Origin: Phymorhynchus buccinoides
Taxonomy: Eukaryota > Mollusca > Gastropoda > Neogastropoda > Raphitomidae
NCBI GenBank assembly: GCA_017654935.2
Contig: CM065712.1
Location: 27,278,154 to 27,342,153 of the forward strand
Length of the DNA stretch: 64,000 bases
Direction: 5' to 3'
The position numbers were made by a program, and so were the translations under genes. Under the pieces are notes generated by a model that ran no database searches, had not been told where the DNA came from, and saw only the letters and a list, made by a program, of their open reading frames with translations. Shown piece by piece: positions 32,975-42,537 of the stretch (position 1 is the stretch's first letter; every line of letters begins with the position of its first letter).

Positions 32975-35561
32975 AAGGTTAGAAGAAGCAAGAGAAAACT
33001 ACCGCACGGACAAAGAAGCTGCAAGTATGTATTACGAAGAAATCGTGGCGCTACTCACCCAACAAGTGAAAAATTGTAACCAGACTGAGACTGATCTTCG
33101 TAATCAGCTAGATGAACTTAGAACACTTGAAACAAAATCGGGTAACACATACTTGCCATATGTCAGACTTCTCTACTATGACTTGCTTGCAAAGGGGGTG
33201 TCTGCAAATACCATACAAGATGTTGTTAAAAGTGTTCTCAGCCATATCCAGAAGTTTGATGCAGACAGTGTGGTTCTTCCATCAAGGACTACTGCTCAGC
33301 GCATGGTTGCAGAAGCTGGACAACTTGTCAAGATTCGCGCAGCCTATGAACTTGCAAGGAGCACTGGTAGCATAGGACATCACTCTGATGGAACAACCAA
33401 AAGTCTGATCCACTGGGGCACACACATTTTGAAACTTGATGGCAAAAGCTTCACGCTTACTGTTAGCCCTGTTGCCTCAGGAAAAGCATCTGACACTGTA
33501 AAGCAACTGCAGGAACAGATGGGAGAGTTGCAGAATCTGTCTGATAAGCTTGGACTTGAGGGTGGTGCTGATGACAGCTCTTTCAGCCTTTCCAGGATTT
33601 CAGCACGCATGTCTGATAGGGCCAACACTGAGGGCAAAGTCACCAAACTCCTCATAGAAGAAAAGGCACAACGCTGTGAACAAGCACCTGACTGGCTGAT
33701 CATCACAGATGAGGAGCGGGAAGAAAGGATGAAAATCAGGAGTTTTACTTGTGCATCACACAAGATCAGCAACATGGCATCTTCCATGACTTCTGCATCT
33801 GCCAAGCATTTGCATGATCAAGCAGCGGTAGGAGCAGGCCGAAATCTTGTTGGTGCTGCCAAGCTGGTATATGAAGTTAACAAGCTCATCTGTGTCAGAA
33901 GTAAGAAGGAGTACTCAGATGGGCTTGACTTCAAACTCTTCTGTTTGTCTGAAGACCCTGAGGTGTACAGTGCTTCTGCTGTCGAAAAGATGCAACCCAT
34001 TGTTGGCAACAGATACATTGTGTTTCTTTTGAATAGTATTCCAACATTGCTGGCCAAAGACACAGTGCTTGTCTATCTCGAGCATCTCAAGGAGACCAAG
34101 CAACTGAATCGTCTTGAGGAATCTGTCCGAGAAATATACCTAAAACCAGAAGTGATGGCTGAACTGGCAGCATTTGGTGTCATGTTTTTTTATGTTGCAC
34201 ATCCTCTCCTGAAGAAAGGCAAGATCTGCAAAAGTCCCCTGCAGATGAACTGGTTCTACAGAACGGCAGTGAGGAAACTTGCAGAATTTTCTGAGGATGC
34301 TGCACCCCTTTTGGAAGGTGATGCCACTCTGTGGAGCAGCGCATCGATGGAGCATGACCCCTTCTTTGAATACATGGACACTGTTAAGGAGAAGGCCAAA
34401 GAGCTTCCTGGCGTCAAGCAGATCTTGGAAGTGATGTCAGCAGCAGGAAAGAAGAAGCTTGAAGAGCATGCATCGGAGCACATCAGTGGTGGTTTCAGCA
34501 ATCCTTCAGAGAGAGACTATGCTGCTGCACATGTCATCGGCACAGCAACAAATGACTGTGTGGAAAGCTGCTTTGGGCTACTTGACAGGGAACAACACCA
34601 CTGCCCCGTTAGAAACCCTGTTAACACCTCAGCACTTGTCACAGCAAAAAAAGACAAACCAGTTGAATTTGTCATCCAGCTTCCGCAGCAAGAGAAAGAA
34701 AAGGTCATCAAGCTGGCAAGAACTAGTGCAGCTGTTCACCGCAAAGAAAAAGGGACGACAAAACAGCAGCTGACACAACTGTATGCTGCAGCTGATGCCG
34801 TCAGACAAGAGGAAATAGAAAGAAGGCGTCAAAGGGTCGCCAACAGCCAGAGGAAACAGGATGAAATCATTCAGAAGCTTCAGAATGGGGAGTTAGTGAG
34901 AGATGCCGAGCTCATAGTGAAAATGAAAGGAGACCAGTGCTCTAATCAGTACAAGATTTGGCAGGTGCTGCACACATCTGCCATACCTATTCAGATGCCT
35001 CTCCTTTTGAAAGGCTTCAGTACGCTCAAAATTGGAGAGAAAAGAGCTCGTCTGTGTCAAATAGTTGCAGACAATAAGGATTACGACCTTGCTTCTGCAT
35101 GCACCTCCCTTGGAATCAGACAACTTCCTATCCATCTTCTACAACCACCTCGTGCAGATGCAGGATACAGCAGCAGCTCAGATAGTGAGGGCGAAGCCGA
35201 AGGTGACACCATATCCTGTTCCAGTCACATCGCATCTCCATATAAATTTGTGCTGGGTCTACGGGGTCAGTGTGTGGCTGTTGCATATGCTGGGGGGGAA
35301 TGGTATCCTGGGTTTGTGGAGGACGTCATCTCAGAGGATGAGGCTGTGATCAACTATCTACATCCAGTTAGGTCAACTGACAGTTTCATCTTTCCTTCCA
35401 GAGCTGACACTGCTGTTACGGACTCTGCCAGTGTATTTGTATCCAGTTTTGAGCTGAGTCCAACCAGCAACAGCTGCCGTCACTATTCCTTGTCAGTTCC
35501 ATTTTCTTTGGTGCAGGAGGCATACCAACGCTTTGCCGCAAAGTTTGAAATACCACAATAA
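32946..35561 (+). CDS. Transposon gene, third exon 3' part: RNase-H-like core and Tudor-like C-terminus
   Basis: An open frame of at least 844 codons (ATG at 33,027; the frame is open from about 32,940). The coiled coil continues (RNQLDELRTLETK), then come SIGHHSDGTTKSLIHWGTHIL (about 33,370, candidate first acidic residue), ITDEEREERMKIRSFTCASHK (33,705-33,770, with a C-x-x-H-type core), DATLW (34,320) and NDCVESCFGLLDR (34,550, candidate last acidic residue). This layout suits a large DDE/RNase-H-like transposase. A Lys/Glu/Arg-rich helix follows (34,640-34,900). The last about 110 residues (GQCVAVAYAGGEWYPGFVEDV then VINYLHPV) resemble a Tudor/chromo-like module found at the end of other transposase-like proteins. 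The catalytic assignments are guesses. AATAAA overlaps the stop codon. Confidence 0.85.
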   Translation, partial: GDNAAVALTERLEEARENYRTDKEAASMYYEEIVALLTQQVKNCNQTETDLRNQLDELRTLETKSGNTYLPYVRLLYYDLLAKGVSANTIQDVVKSVLSHIQKFDADSVVLPSRTTAQRMVAEAGQLVKIRAAYELARSTGSIGHHSDGTTKSLIHWGTHILKLDGKSFTLTVSPVASGKASDTVKQLQEQMGELQNLSDKLGLEGGADDSSFSLSRISARMSDRANTEGKVTKLLIEEKAQRCEQAPDWLIITDEEREERMKIRSFTCASHKISNMASSMTSASAKHLHDQAAVGAGRNLVGAAKLVYEVNKLICVRSKKEYSDGLDFKLFCLSEDPEVYSASAVEKMQPIVGNRYIVFLLNSIPTLLAKDTVLVYLEHLKETKQLNRLEESVREIYLKPEVMAELAAFGVMFFYVAHPLLKKGKICKSPLQMNWFYRTAVRKLAEFSEDAAPLLEGDATLWSSASMEHDPFFEYMDTVKEKAKELPGVKQILEVMSAAGKKKLEEHASEHISGGFSNPSERDYAAAHVIGTATNDCVESCFGLLDREQHHCPVRNPVNTSALVTAKKDKPVEFVIQLPQQEKEKVIKLARTSAAVHRKEKGTTKQQLTQLYAAADAVRQEEIERRRQRVANSQRKQDEIIQKLQNGELVRDAELIVKMKGDQCSNQYKIWQVLHTSAIPIQMPLLLKGFSTLKIGEKRARLCQIVADNKDYDLASACTSLGIRQLPIHLLQPPRADAGYSSSSDSEGEAEGDTISCSSHIASPYKFVLGLRGQCVAVAYAGGEWYPGFVEDVISEDEAVINYLHPVRSTDSFIFPSRADTAVTDSASVFVSSFELSPTSNSCRHYSLSVPFSLVQEAYQRFAAKFEIPQ

Positions 35562-36410
35562 AAGGACAAATCTGCAAAACCTTCTCTTTCTCTCAATCCT
35601 AAATGACATGTGTCAGTGTACTCTGAATCTTCGCAAACCTGAAGTGGCGACCACATTAAAAATGTTTGATTTTATGAGACTGTGGTTCCGGATAACAAGG
35701 TGGCTCATCATGAAGACTTTCTAATTCTATCATAGTTTTTAATCCTGATTTCAGCAGTATGCCTGAACTACTTTCTCACTGGTAATCTGGACAGTACTGT
35801 GCTATGTTGTTTCGAATCTGCTTGGGGACAGCACATCTTCCTGCTAGCTTGCCCGGTGTCAGTATTATGTGACTGTGATGGCTGCCATAAACCAAAGGGT
35901 GTTCTTCGTTCCTTCTTTCATTAACATTAATCAAGCTTTTGCCAGGCTGAAATCGGCATATGTTATACTTTTGAAGGTGCGTATGATGGAATGTAATTTT
36001 TCATGTTTATTTCAGGCGTGAGTGTGTTTTGGTTTTGTGTGTTGTGTGTGCACGCATGTGTATGTGTGTGTCTGTATGCATGTGTGTGTGTGTCTGTCTG
36101 CATGGGTATGTGCGTTATGTGTGTGTATTTGTATGTGTATCCTCTAACATTTGTGTATGTGTGTTTGTGTATGTGGTAAGTCCATGCAACTCAGTTGCTA
36201 TGGTCTACTGAATGAAAGATGCATAATAATAATAGTCGGTGTCGATAAGTGTGTGTCAGTACTGTCACTGTGTGAGATTCAGATTCAGATATTTTATGCG
36301 TACAGGCCATAGCCCCTTTAACAGAAGGGGAGTAAAGAAACAACACAACAAAAGCAATAATAAAGGCTAGATAATGTTACATACACATAGCATTTTTCCT
36401 CTTAAGTTTT
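35562..36410 (+). other. 3' non-coding part of the transposon
   Basis: AATAAA at 35,559 lies in the stop region and is a likely poly(A) signal. The rest is AT-rich with a GT-rich run (36,040-36,180). No second gene was recognised. Confidence 0.5.
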
Positions 36411-36850
36411 GTTTTAAGCAATACTTTACTTGTGACAATGTAGCAAAGATGGTATATTGTCACAACTGCATTGATGCAATTTTTCACGCTTCTACTTTGA
36501 GGACGTGTGCTGCAAAAATATGACATACAAATATCTGTCTGTTTGCGGTTTTGGACTTTTCATATATATGAAAAAGGAGAAAAATTAACTGGTTTTGTGA
36601 TTTAAGCAATACTACGCTTGTGACTGTGTACTAAAGATGGTACATCGTAACGTGCGCATTCATGTAATTATTCACGCTTCTCCTACTTTAAGGACATATG
36701 CTGCCAAAATATGATATGCAGATATCTTCCTGTTTGCAGTTTTGGATTTTTCATATATATGAACAATTAAAATATTCAACTGGTTTTGTGTTTTAAGCAA
36801 TACTGTGCTCTTGACAGAGTACCAAATATGGTACACCGTAATGTGTGAAA
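36411..36850. repeat. 190-bp tandem repeat inside the transposon, about 2.3 copies
   Basis: TTTTAAGCAATACT recurs at 36,411, about 36,600 and 36,791, followed in each full unit by TTCACGCTTCT and CATATATATGAA. Subterminal tandem repeats can be transposase-binding arrays in DNA transposons, but here that is inference. Confidence 0.88.
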
Positions 36851-37233
36851 ATGAAAACATAAATGTTGAATGATGGTCTGTTTTCAATCTTTGTGTAAGA
36901 ATGGCTCTTTTATGTGTGTTTTTGTTTGTTTTAGGGTGTGTTCTTTCAAAATAATTAAAAAGGTGAACATTTGCAACACATTTTCAAAATGGCCTTCGGA
37001 CCGCGATTTTTTTTCTAAGTCCGAATTTGCGAAATTGGACATTTGGCCATGTTTGCACATTTGTAAAAAAAATATTTTTCATCCCATTTACTTGAAATTT
37101 GGTGGGCTTGTTATCTTGCATATATAGAGTGTGTATGTGTAAAAGTAGCCTTCTCTATGAATTATTGCATGTTTGGCATGCTGTCAAAAATGGCACATCA
37201 GCCAAATTGGCGATTTTCAGAGTGGGCCTCCCT

Positions 37234-37242
37234 ACTACTGAT
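37234..37242. repeat. 9-bp target-site duplication, right copy
   Basis: ACTACTGAT, identical to 29,527-29,535. The LTR element's coding frame resumes directly after it. Confidence 0.93.
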
Positions 37243-37621
37243 TGCGGATTTGGACAAACCATTTGTTGTTCGTTGTGACGCAAGTTCTGTTGGTGTGGGT
37301 GGTGTGTTGTTGCAGGATCATGATGATGTGTTACATCCTGTTACATTTGTTTCGAGAAAGTTGTTGCCTCGAGAGACCAGATACAGCACAATTGAGCGAG
37401 AGTGTTTGGCGATAGTTTGGGTGATTACCAAACTGGGTCGATATCTGTGGGGACGATCTTTTGTGTTGCAGACTGACCACAGACCTTTAGTGTATTTGTG
37501 CTCTTCGGCGTTCAAGAACTCCAGGATCATGAGGTGGTCCTTGGCGCTGCAAGAGTACAACTTCGTTGTGAAGTCAATCTCTGGCGCAGAAAATGTTATC
37601 GCAGATTTTCTCAGTCGTTAA
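37243..37621 (+). mobile_element. pol: Gmr1-like pol, RNase H domain, separated part
   Basis: The frame resumes in register after the transposon and ends in a stop at 37,619-37,621. It shows the RNase H acidic residues in VVRCDASSVGVGGVL (about 37,270), STIERECLAIVW (37,390), LQTDHRPLVYL (37,470) and the terminal IADFLSR. RNase H ends the polyprotein; no chromodomain, integrase or envelope frame follows. This agrees with integrase having been placed before RT. Confidence 0.95.
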
Positions 37622-38208
37622 CTAAGACTTGAGATGAAAGCTGATTTTGAGAGAATGTCACATTTTGATGATATTTTGTGTGTGGACTAAACTTAGTTGA
37701 TGATTGAATCACCTAAAGTATTGCTGATATTATGGTTGTGCGTGTTCATATCACGTCGGATTAGTTGATTGAAAAAGTTAAGATGAACTTCTTGTGACGC
37801 ATACGTTTTTGGATTTGTTATGTCCTTTGATATATGTCTATGTTGGGTATGACTGTGTTCATGACTTAAATTACTTCGTTAATTAGTTGGCTTCTGTGAA
37901 TATTTCACATGTTTACATTGAATATTGGCATGGATAATTTAAATCAAAACGTTTGTATCATTATATGAATGATACTATGATGACTTTTTTGTGCTGTATT
38001 AAGTCATACTAAATTGGCATTTAGTTGACTGAATATTTGAAAATATTGGGAAATTGGTTTTTTTAATTTTTAGGCGTGCTTAGTTAAGAAATTGACATCT
38101 ATGGATTTGCCTTTTATTGGTATGTTATTTTTTATGCCTTGCCTGACAGACCTTTCCTAATGTTCCCAGTTGCTATATTTAAAGATCGCAAGCGTTCTTT
38201 TTTTTTTT
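37622..38208 (+). other. Non-coding region between pol and the 3' LTR
   Basis: AT-rich with no open frame of note. At 38,131-38,153 a TTATGCCTTGCCTGACAG-like stretch is nearly the inverse of the first 20 bases of the LTR, so the polypurine tract lies between inverted repeats. Confidence 0.5.
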
Positions 38209-38219
38209 GGGGGGGGGGG
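38209..38219 (+). promoter_or_regulatory. Polypurine tract of the LTR element
   Basis: An 11-G run, preceded by a T tract, three bases before the TGTCAGG start of the 3' LTR. This is the position expected for plus-strand primer formation. Confidence 0.65.
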
Positions 38220-38222
38220 TAC

Positions 38223-39040
38223 TGTCAGGAAAGGCATAATTCCGAAATTGACGATATAATATGCCAATTTATTAATGTATAAAATTTGGTAAATATATTA
38301 TGTTGTAAAACTAAAATGCAAGTTCCAAATTTAAAAAGTAACTCCTTGTCGGAGATATACTTTACCCTTGGTAAAACCAAGTTTTGTAGAGCTGTTTTTT
38401 TATAACACGTGTAGCACGTGAATTTCGTAAACTTATTGGGTAACTCGCTCGACTGCTCACACAGCCAGCAGCCAAATAGGACACTGTCTGGTTGTGCACA
38501 GCACTGTGTCTGGCGATGTTGAGCTAGAAGGCTGCGCCCTTTTAATCAGTCGTTTTTTTTAACCGGGTTTTTCGGAAGTCCGGTTCCCTTGCAGGGTGTG
38601 TGGCCCAGTCCCCCCTGTAACCCCTTCCTGTTGGGTGGACCTTCGACCTGTGGAGCCGGAGAGAGGAAGGGAGACCAGCCTCGCGCTTCTGAGGGAGCCG
38701 CTGGTTGAGTGTTGGTGCCAAGGGCACCAACGGACTTGTAAACGTTTGGGTGGAGAACGTTTGGGGAGGAGGTGCAACCAAGTTTGTGACCTCGGTGGAG
38801 AAGACGGTGCTTCGCGGAGACAGATAAGTTTTTTTAGTTGGTGTCACGAGGAACGGTGTGTTTGTAAAAATTATCCTGTCAGTGCCTGTCCCAAGACGAA
38901 CATTTTTTTACTCATACAAAGGGACCAAAGTTGTTCTCGTTTAGTTTAAGAATAAAGGGGTGATAATCGGAAAGTTGTGTTAGTGTGTTAAAGTCCAAGT
39001 TAAACTCTGGTTAAGAACGCGCGTGGATGAGAGAGAGACA
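38223..39040 (+). mobile_element. Candidate 3' LTR
   Basis: It starts TGTCAGGAAAGGC directly after the polypurine tract and contains an AATAAA signal at about 38,950. The end is uncertain: a TG...CA element would fit ...GAGAGACA at 39,040. The 5' partner is not in the window, so neither the exact end nor a target duplication can be checked. Confidence 0.5.
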
Positions 39041-39377
39041 AAGTGTGTGAGAGTTTGTTTCAGTTTCTTTGCACCATTTCGGGGGGGGAGGGGGCAGCAA
39101 AACAAAAAGTACAATAAAAATGAAAAACTTAGCTACCGGTATGTGTACACACACACACACACACCATGTTCATCAATTTCACATTTCTGCACAGCTTTCT
39201 TCTTCTTCTTCTTCAGGTCAATCAGCCAACTCCACTCTGTGAATGCATTGTTCTTTTAGTGTTTCAAACACAATTGACAGCGCAAGCCATCTTCTGCATT
39301 TTGCCCCCAAGGCCATTTTTTGACCCATTCTTATCTACTCGGTTTCCCACTTTTGGCAGTAGGCCTAACGGCCTCAC
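39041..39377. other. No gene recognised
   Basis: Flank of the LTR element with a G tract, a CA run (39,149-39,163) and a TTC repeat (39,199-39,213). Confidence 0.45.
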
Positions 39378-39615
39378 CTTCTGTGTCCAGTAAAATTTCT
39401 TTGTCACTGTCAGTATCAACACCACTTGCACCATCGGCGCCAGTTTCGGCAGCAATCACATTCACTGCTTCACTAGTTTTTGCTGAACACAAAGCTGCTA
39501 GTGCTGGACTTTCTTCTTCTGTAGCACAGGTTTTGGCTGTCGAAGTGGGAGTGGAAGTACGTGTTTTTTTAAAAGAAAAATAGAACAGCGTCGCACTCTT
39601 CCGTTTGGTCGCCAT
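39378..39615 (-). CDS. Possible first exon of a hAT-type transposon gene
   Basis: The minus-strand ATG at 39,615 has a good context (CAAATGGCGACC) and opens MATKRKSATLFYFSFKKTR followed by a Ser/Thr/Ala/Glu-rich stretch. A consensus donor (GAAG|GTGAGG) ends the exon at 39,378. The KRK...LFxFF start is common in hAT-family and ZMYM-like transposase genes. No downstream exon was recognised on this strand, so this is a truncated remnant or a very long first intron. Confidence 0.4.
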
Positions 39616-39892
39616 TTTACTTGGAAGCCCACAAAGTTAAACGCGCATTCATTGGCCGATCACGTTTACAATTGACAGTACTGACCAATGAAATTGCTTT
39701 TTATTTGCTGTTTGGAGAAGTTGAAGCCCTGCTCGGAATGACTTTCTTCGCGGAAAAAACAATCGCGCATATCGCATGTTTGAAAGGCGGGCATGGACTC
39801 TTTTTTGCGTGTGCGGTCCCGCATGGCTTTTTCACATTTGCGGGACTTTCGATTTTTCAAAAAATTGCGTGAATCGTGCAATCACGCGCCCT
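39616..39892 (-). promoter_or_regulatory. Upstream region and possible end of the hAT-like element
   Basis: Contains CCAAT-type motifs (TTGGCCGATCACG, GACCAATGAAATTGC). On the minus strand it starts CTAGGGCGCGTGATTGCACG at about 39,892, which could be the terminal repeat of the element. No inverted partner was found in the window. Confidence 0.3.
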
Positions 39893-40130
39893 AGATGCAA
39901 CTCTGTTACTTTATGCCCAAGTATTTTTTTGTGTCTGTACTTTTCTTTCTCTTTTACAATATGTGTGACAATTTTGGACAGACCGACCGACAGACAGACA
40001 AAGTGAGTTATAGGTTTGTGGCTTGTGCCACAAACAAAAACCAGAATGCACTTTCAATATCACATAGCACATTTTTAAGGTTTGAACAAAAGTATTGAAC
40101 AGCGATAACTTCTGATTCACACACACGCAT
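39893..40130. other. No gene recognised
   Basis: AT-rich sequence with no repeat or coding signal that I recognise. Confidence 0.4.
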
Positions 40131-40355
40131 TTTGAATTTCTCTCTCCGAGTGTCCCTTACCATGTCAAGCTCACCAATGAGACACACCCCTTTGTCAGCC
40201 AGCTGCAGAGCACCTGCCATCCATCATCCACACACGAGGTTCCTCTTGATGTCGCCTGGCCCATGGGGAACACCACCCGGGGCACCATCTTCTCCAGGTA
40301 CTTCAGGAAATGGACTTGTTCATGTAGGGGTTTCCACACACCAGGATGTTCACAC
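40131..40355 (-). pseudogene. MCM2-like helicase pseudogene fragment
   Basis: On the minus strand, in shifted frames, the sequence follows the MCM ATPase core: NILVCGNPYMNKS (a degraded Walker A), HFLKYLEKMVPRVVFPMGQA, and then, after a gap, GALQLADKGVCLIGELDMV (a degraded Walker B; the family has LIDEFDKM). The VCLI form of Walker B is the MCM2 version. Several substitutions hit catalytic positions, the frame shifts between the two motifs, and about 25 residues are missing between them. No intron interrupts the visible part. It is a decayed, possibly retroposed copy. Confidence 0.72.
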
Positions 40356-40825
40356 CTTTTATACCACACACAAAAACCAACCCGTTACTGAACAAAAACA
40401 CTACAGAGAAGAGAAAAGAGATGGTGGTGGTAGGTTAAATTGAAAAAGACGTGGGGCTGGTAATAAATTGGAAATAATGAGAAATTCATATTGAGAATCA
40501 ATTTAAAATTATGAGTAACTGTATATTCTACTTTGGGCAGTATAGCTTCACAGCTGTACAAATTTGTAATGTTTTGGTGTTTTTTTATTAAAGAAAAGGT
40601 ATATATATCTTCAGTAGATCTGGCTTACCAGAAATTGCCTCAGGAAGGGATGATTCAGCAAGTAGTCTTGGATTCTGGGGCCTACTGCATTTGCGTACTC
40701 CAACTCCAAAGAGAAAACTAGAAAAAAAAGAACATTTTCATAATGTGAGAGGAATTAAATATTAAAGGAACTAAGAAAAACACACATGCCTTCAAGAAAC
40801 TTAATATTTACACTGAACAACTAGG

Positions 40826-41147
40826 GATAGCCGGGAGGAGGACTTTTGCACAAATAGTCCCCCCACCTTCTGGAAGTTCTGTGCTTGTAACTTCTCTAAT
40901 GTGCCACTCTCTTTGACTCTGCCTTTTCCCTTTGCTTTCTATCATCAACTATCTTTCTGACATATTGGCCCATTCTCCTGACTTTTTAAAAAACCCAAAA
41001 TCTTCCAAATATGTTTTTTCTTTTCAGCTCGTCTGAAATCATAACGTGTTAGCTGTATGCAGCGAGGAGACCAGTGAAAACTGAAAACCGGATATATACG
41101 TACATCACCTATTATGGCCATATGGCCTGGGAACGCAGAAGAAGAAC
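40826..41147 (+). mobile_element. SINE-like repeat family A, in duplication unit 1
   Basis: Contains TCTGGAAGTTCTGTGCTTG and ends GGCCATATGGCCTGGGAACG with a GAA tail. The CCCGTGGGG start is eroded. Confidence 0.88.
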
Positions 41148-41570
41148 ATGGAACAAAAAGTAACAATATGGGGAAAGTATAAAACATTAGGCACTGAAAC
41201 ATGACAAAGGCCTTATAAGCGGGTTTTCTTGTAAGCGGGTTCGACTGTATAACTGTATATTCTACTTTGGGCAGTATAGCTTCACAGCTGTACACATTTG
41301 TAATGGGTTTTATTAAAGAAAAGGTATATATATCTTCAGTAGATCTGGCTTACCAGAAACAACAGAAGTCAGTCATATACTTTATGCCGCAGGAAGAGAT
41401 GATTCAGCAAGTAGTCTTGGATTCTGGGGCCTACTGCACTTGCGTACTCCAACTCCAAAGGGAAAACAAATACATGTAACAAAACATTTTCATAATGTGA
41501 AAGGAATTAAATAGTAAAGGAACTAAGAAAAACACACATGCCTTCAAGAAACTTAATATTTATATGGAAC

Positions 41571-41920
41571 AACCCCCCCGTGGGAATACCGGGGAGGGGG
41601 GGGGCCTTTTCTACAAATAGTTCCCCTACCTTCTGGAAGTTCTGTGCTTGTAACTTCTCTAATCTACCACTCTCTTTGACTCTGCCTTTTCCCTTTGCTT
41701 TCTATCATCAACTATCTTTCTGACATATTGGCCCATTCTCCTGACTTTTGTTTTAACAAAATCCTTCCCCCAATTTTTTTTAGGGAGCTCGTCTGAAATC
41801 ATAACATGTTGGCTGTATACACATAATACAGCGAGGAGACCACTGAAAACTGAAAACCGGACATATATACGTACATCACCCATTACGGCCATATGGCCTG
41901 GGAACGCAGAAGAAGAACAT
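41571..41920 (+). mobile_element. SINE-like repeat family A, in duplication unit 2
   Basis: It keeps the full start CCCCCGTGGGAATACCGGGG, lost in unit 1, and ends with the same GAA tail. Confidence 0.9.
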
Positions 41921-41985
41921 GGAACAAAGAGTATCAATATGGGGAAAGTATGAAACATTAGGCACTGAAACATGACAAAGGCCTT

Positions 41986-42537
41986 AGATTTGATACAATT
42001 GGAGTTGTTAATGTTACTGAATCCGAATGCATCAATATCATAATAAAAACAACAACAGGGTGCTAATGCTTAGTTAATCTAATCTGAAAACATCCACAGA
42101 GCTTCACATTGTTTTCAGACTTCATGGGTCATATGACCCATGGCTGCACAAATTGAGGGGTCATTTTTTCAAATGATGGGCCACTTATGTGGCACAATTA
42201 TTTTTGTGGGTGCACACGTGTGTCTGTATAGAAAATAAAAACACTTACCGGTAGTTTATTTAGCAAAACTACTAGTGGCTATAAAGATATACTTGGAAAA
42301 AAAAGGCAGAACAGACAGCTTTTGAAGTTTAAAACTTTTCTTTCATTGTGTCATGAATTATCAATCATGGAAATGTGATTACATGCGTCATTATTAAAAA
42401 GAATGAGTCAATGACATGGGCGCACTGACAATCTGAAGCTTTGCAACAATATTATTATTAATTCAAATAGAAATACAAAGCAAAAATGTATGTGTGTGTA
42501 TGAGTGAGGGAGAGAAAGGGGGGAGAGAGGGTGCGGT
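41986..42537. other. No gene recognised
   Basis: AT-rich sequence. A GGGTCATATGACCC palindrome occurs at 42,125. Confidence 0.4.

Larger units (their letters stand above)
29536..37233 (+). mobile_element. 7.7-kb DNA transposon of unassigned superfamily, inserted in the LTR element
   Basis: Bounded by perfect 11-bp terminal inverted repeats AGGGAGGCCCA (29,536-29,546) and TGGGCCTCCCT (37,223-37,233), and by a 9-bp target duplication ACTACTGAT. The pol reading frame is in register on both sides of it, so this is a clean insertion. It carries one spliced plus-strand gene (promoter about 29,860, exons at 30,823, 31,535 and 32,117-35,561), a SINE-like copy in its intron (31,147), and a 190-bp tandem repeat (36,411-36,850) in its 3' part. 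A 9-bp duplication is usual for Mutator-like elements, but the encoded protein does not look like a MULE transposase to me, and hAT elements make 8 bp. I therefore leave the superfamily open. Confidence 0.9.
40516..41985 (+). repeat. Tandem duplication, two units of about 735 bp
   Basis: Unit 1 (40,516-41,248) and unit 2 (41,249-41,985) share their full order: ACTGTATATTCTACTTTGGG, GATCTGGCTTACCAGAAA, GATTCTGGGGCCTACTGCA, a SINE-like copy, and ACATGGAACAAA...GACAAAGGCCTTA. Unit 2 has gained AACAGAAGTCAGTCATATAC near 41,360 and several substitutions. Because the SINE-like copy is in both, it inserted before the duplication. Short matching frames in both (LDSGAYC and surroundings) have no recognisable domain. 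Confidence 0.9.

Noticed and set aside
29536..37233. Assigning the transposon to hAT or MULE
   Set aside because: hAT makes 8-bp duplications and has a C-terminal dimerisation block not seen here. The MULE fit rests only on the 9-bp duplication. Evidence is insufficient for either.
38596..38949. A gene in the 3' LTR
   Set aside because: A 117-codon frame without domains, lying inside the LTR candidate, between its start and its AATAAA.
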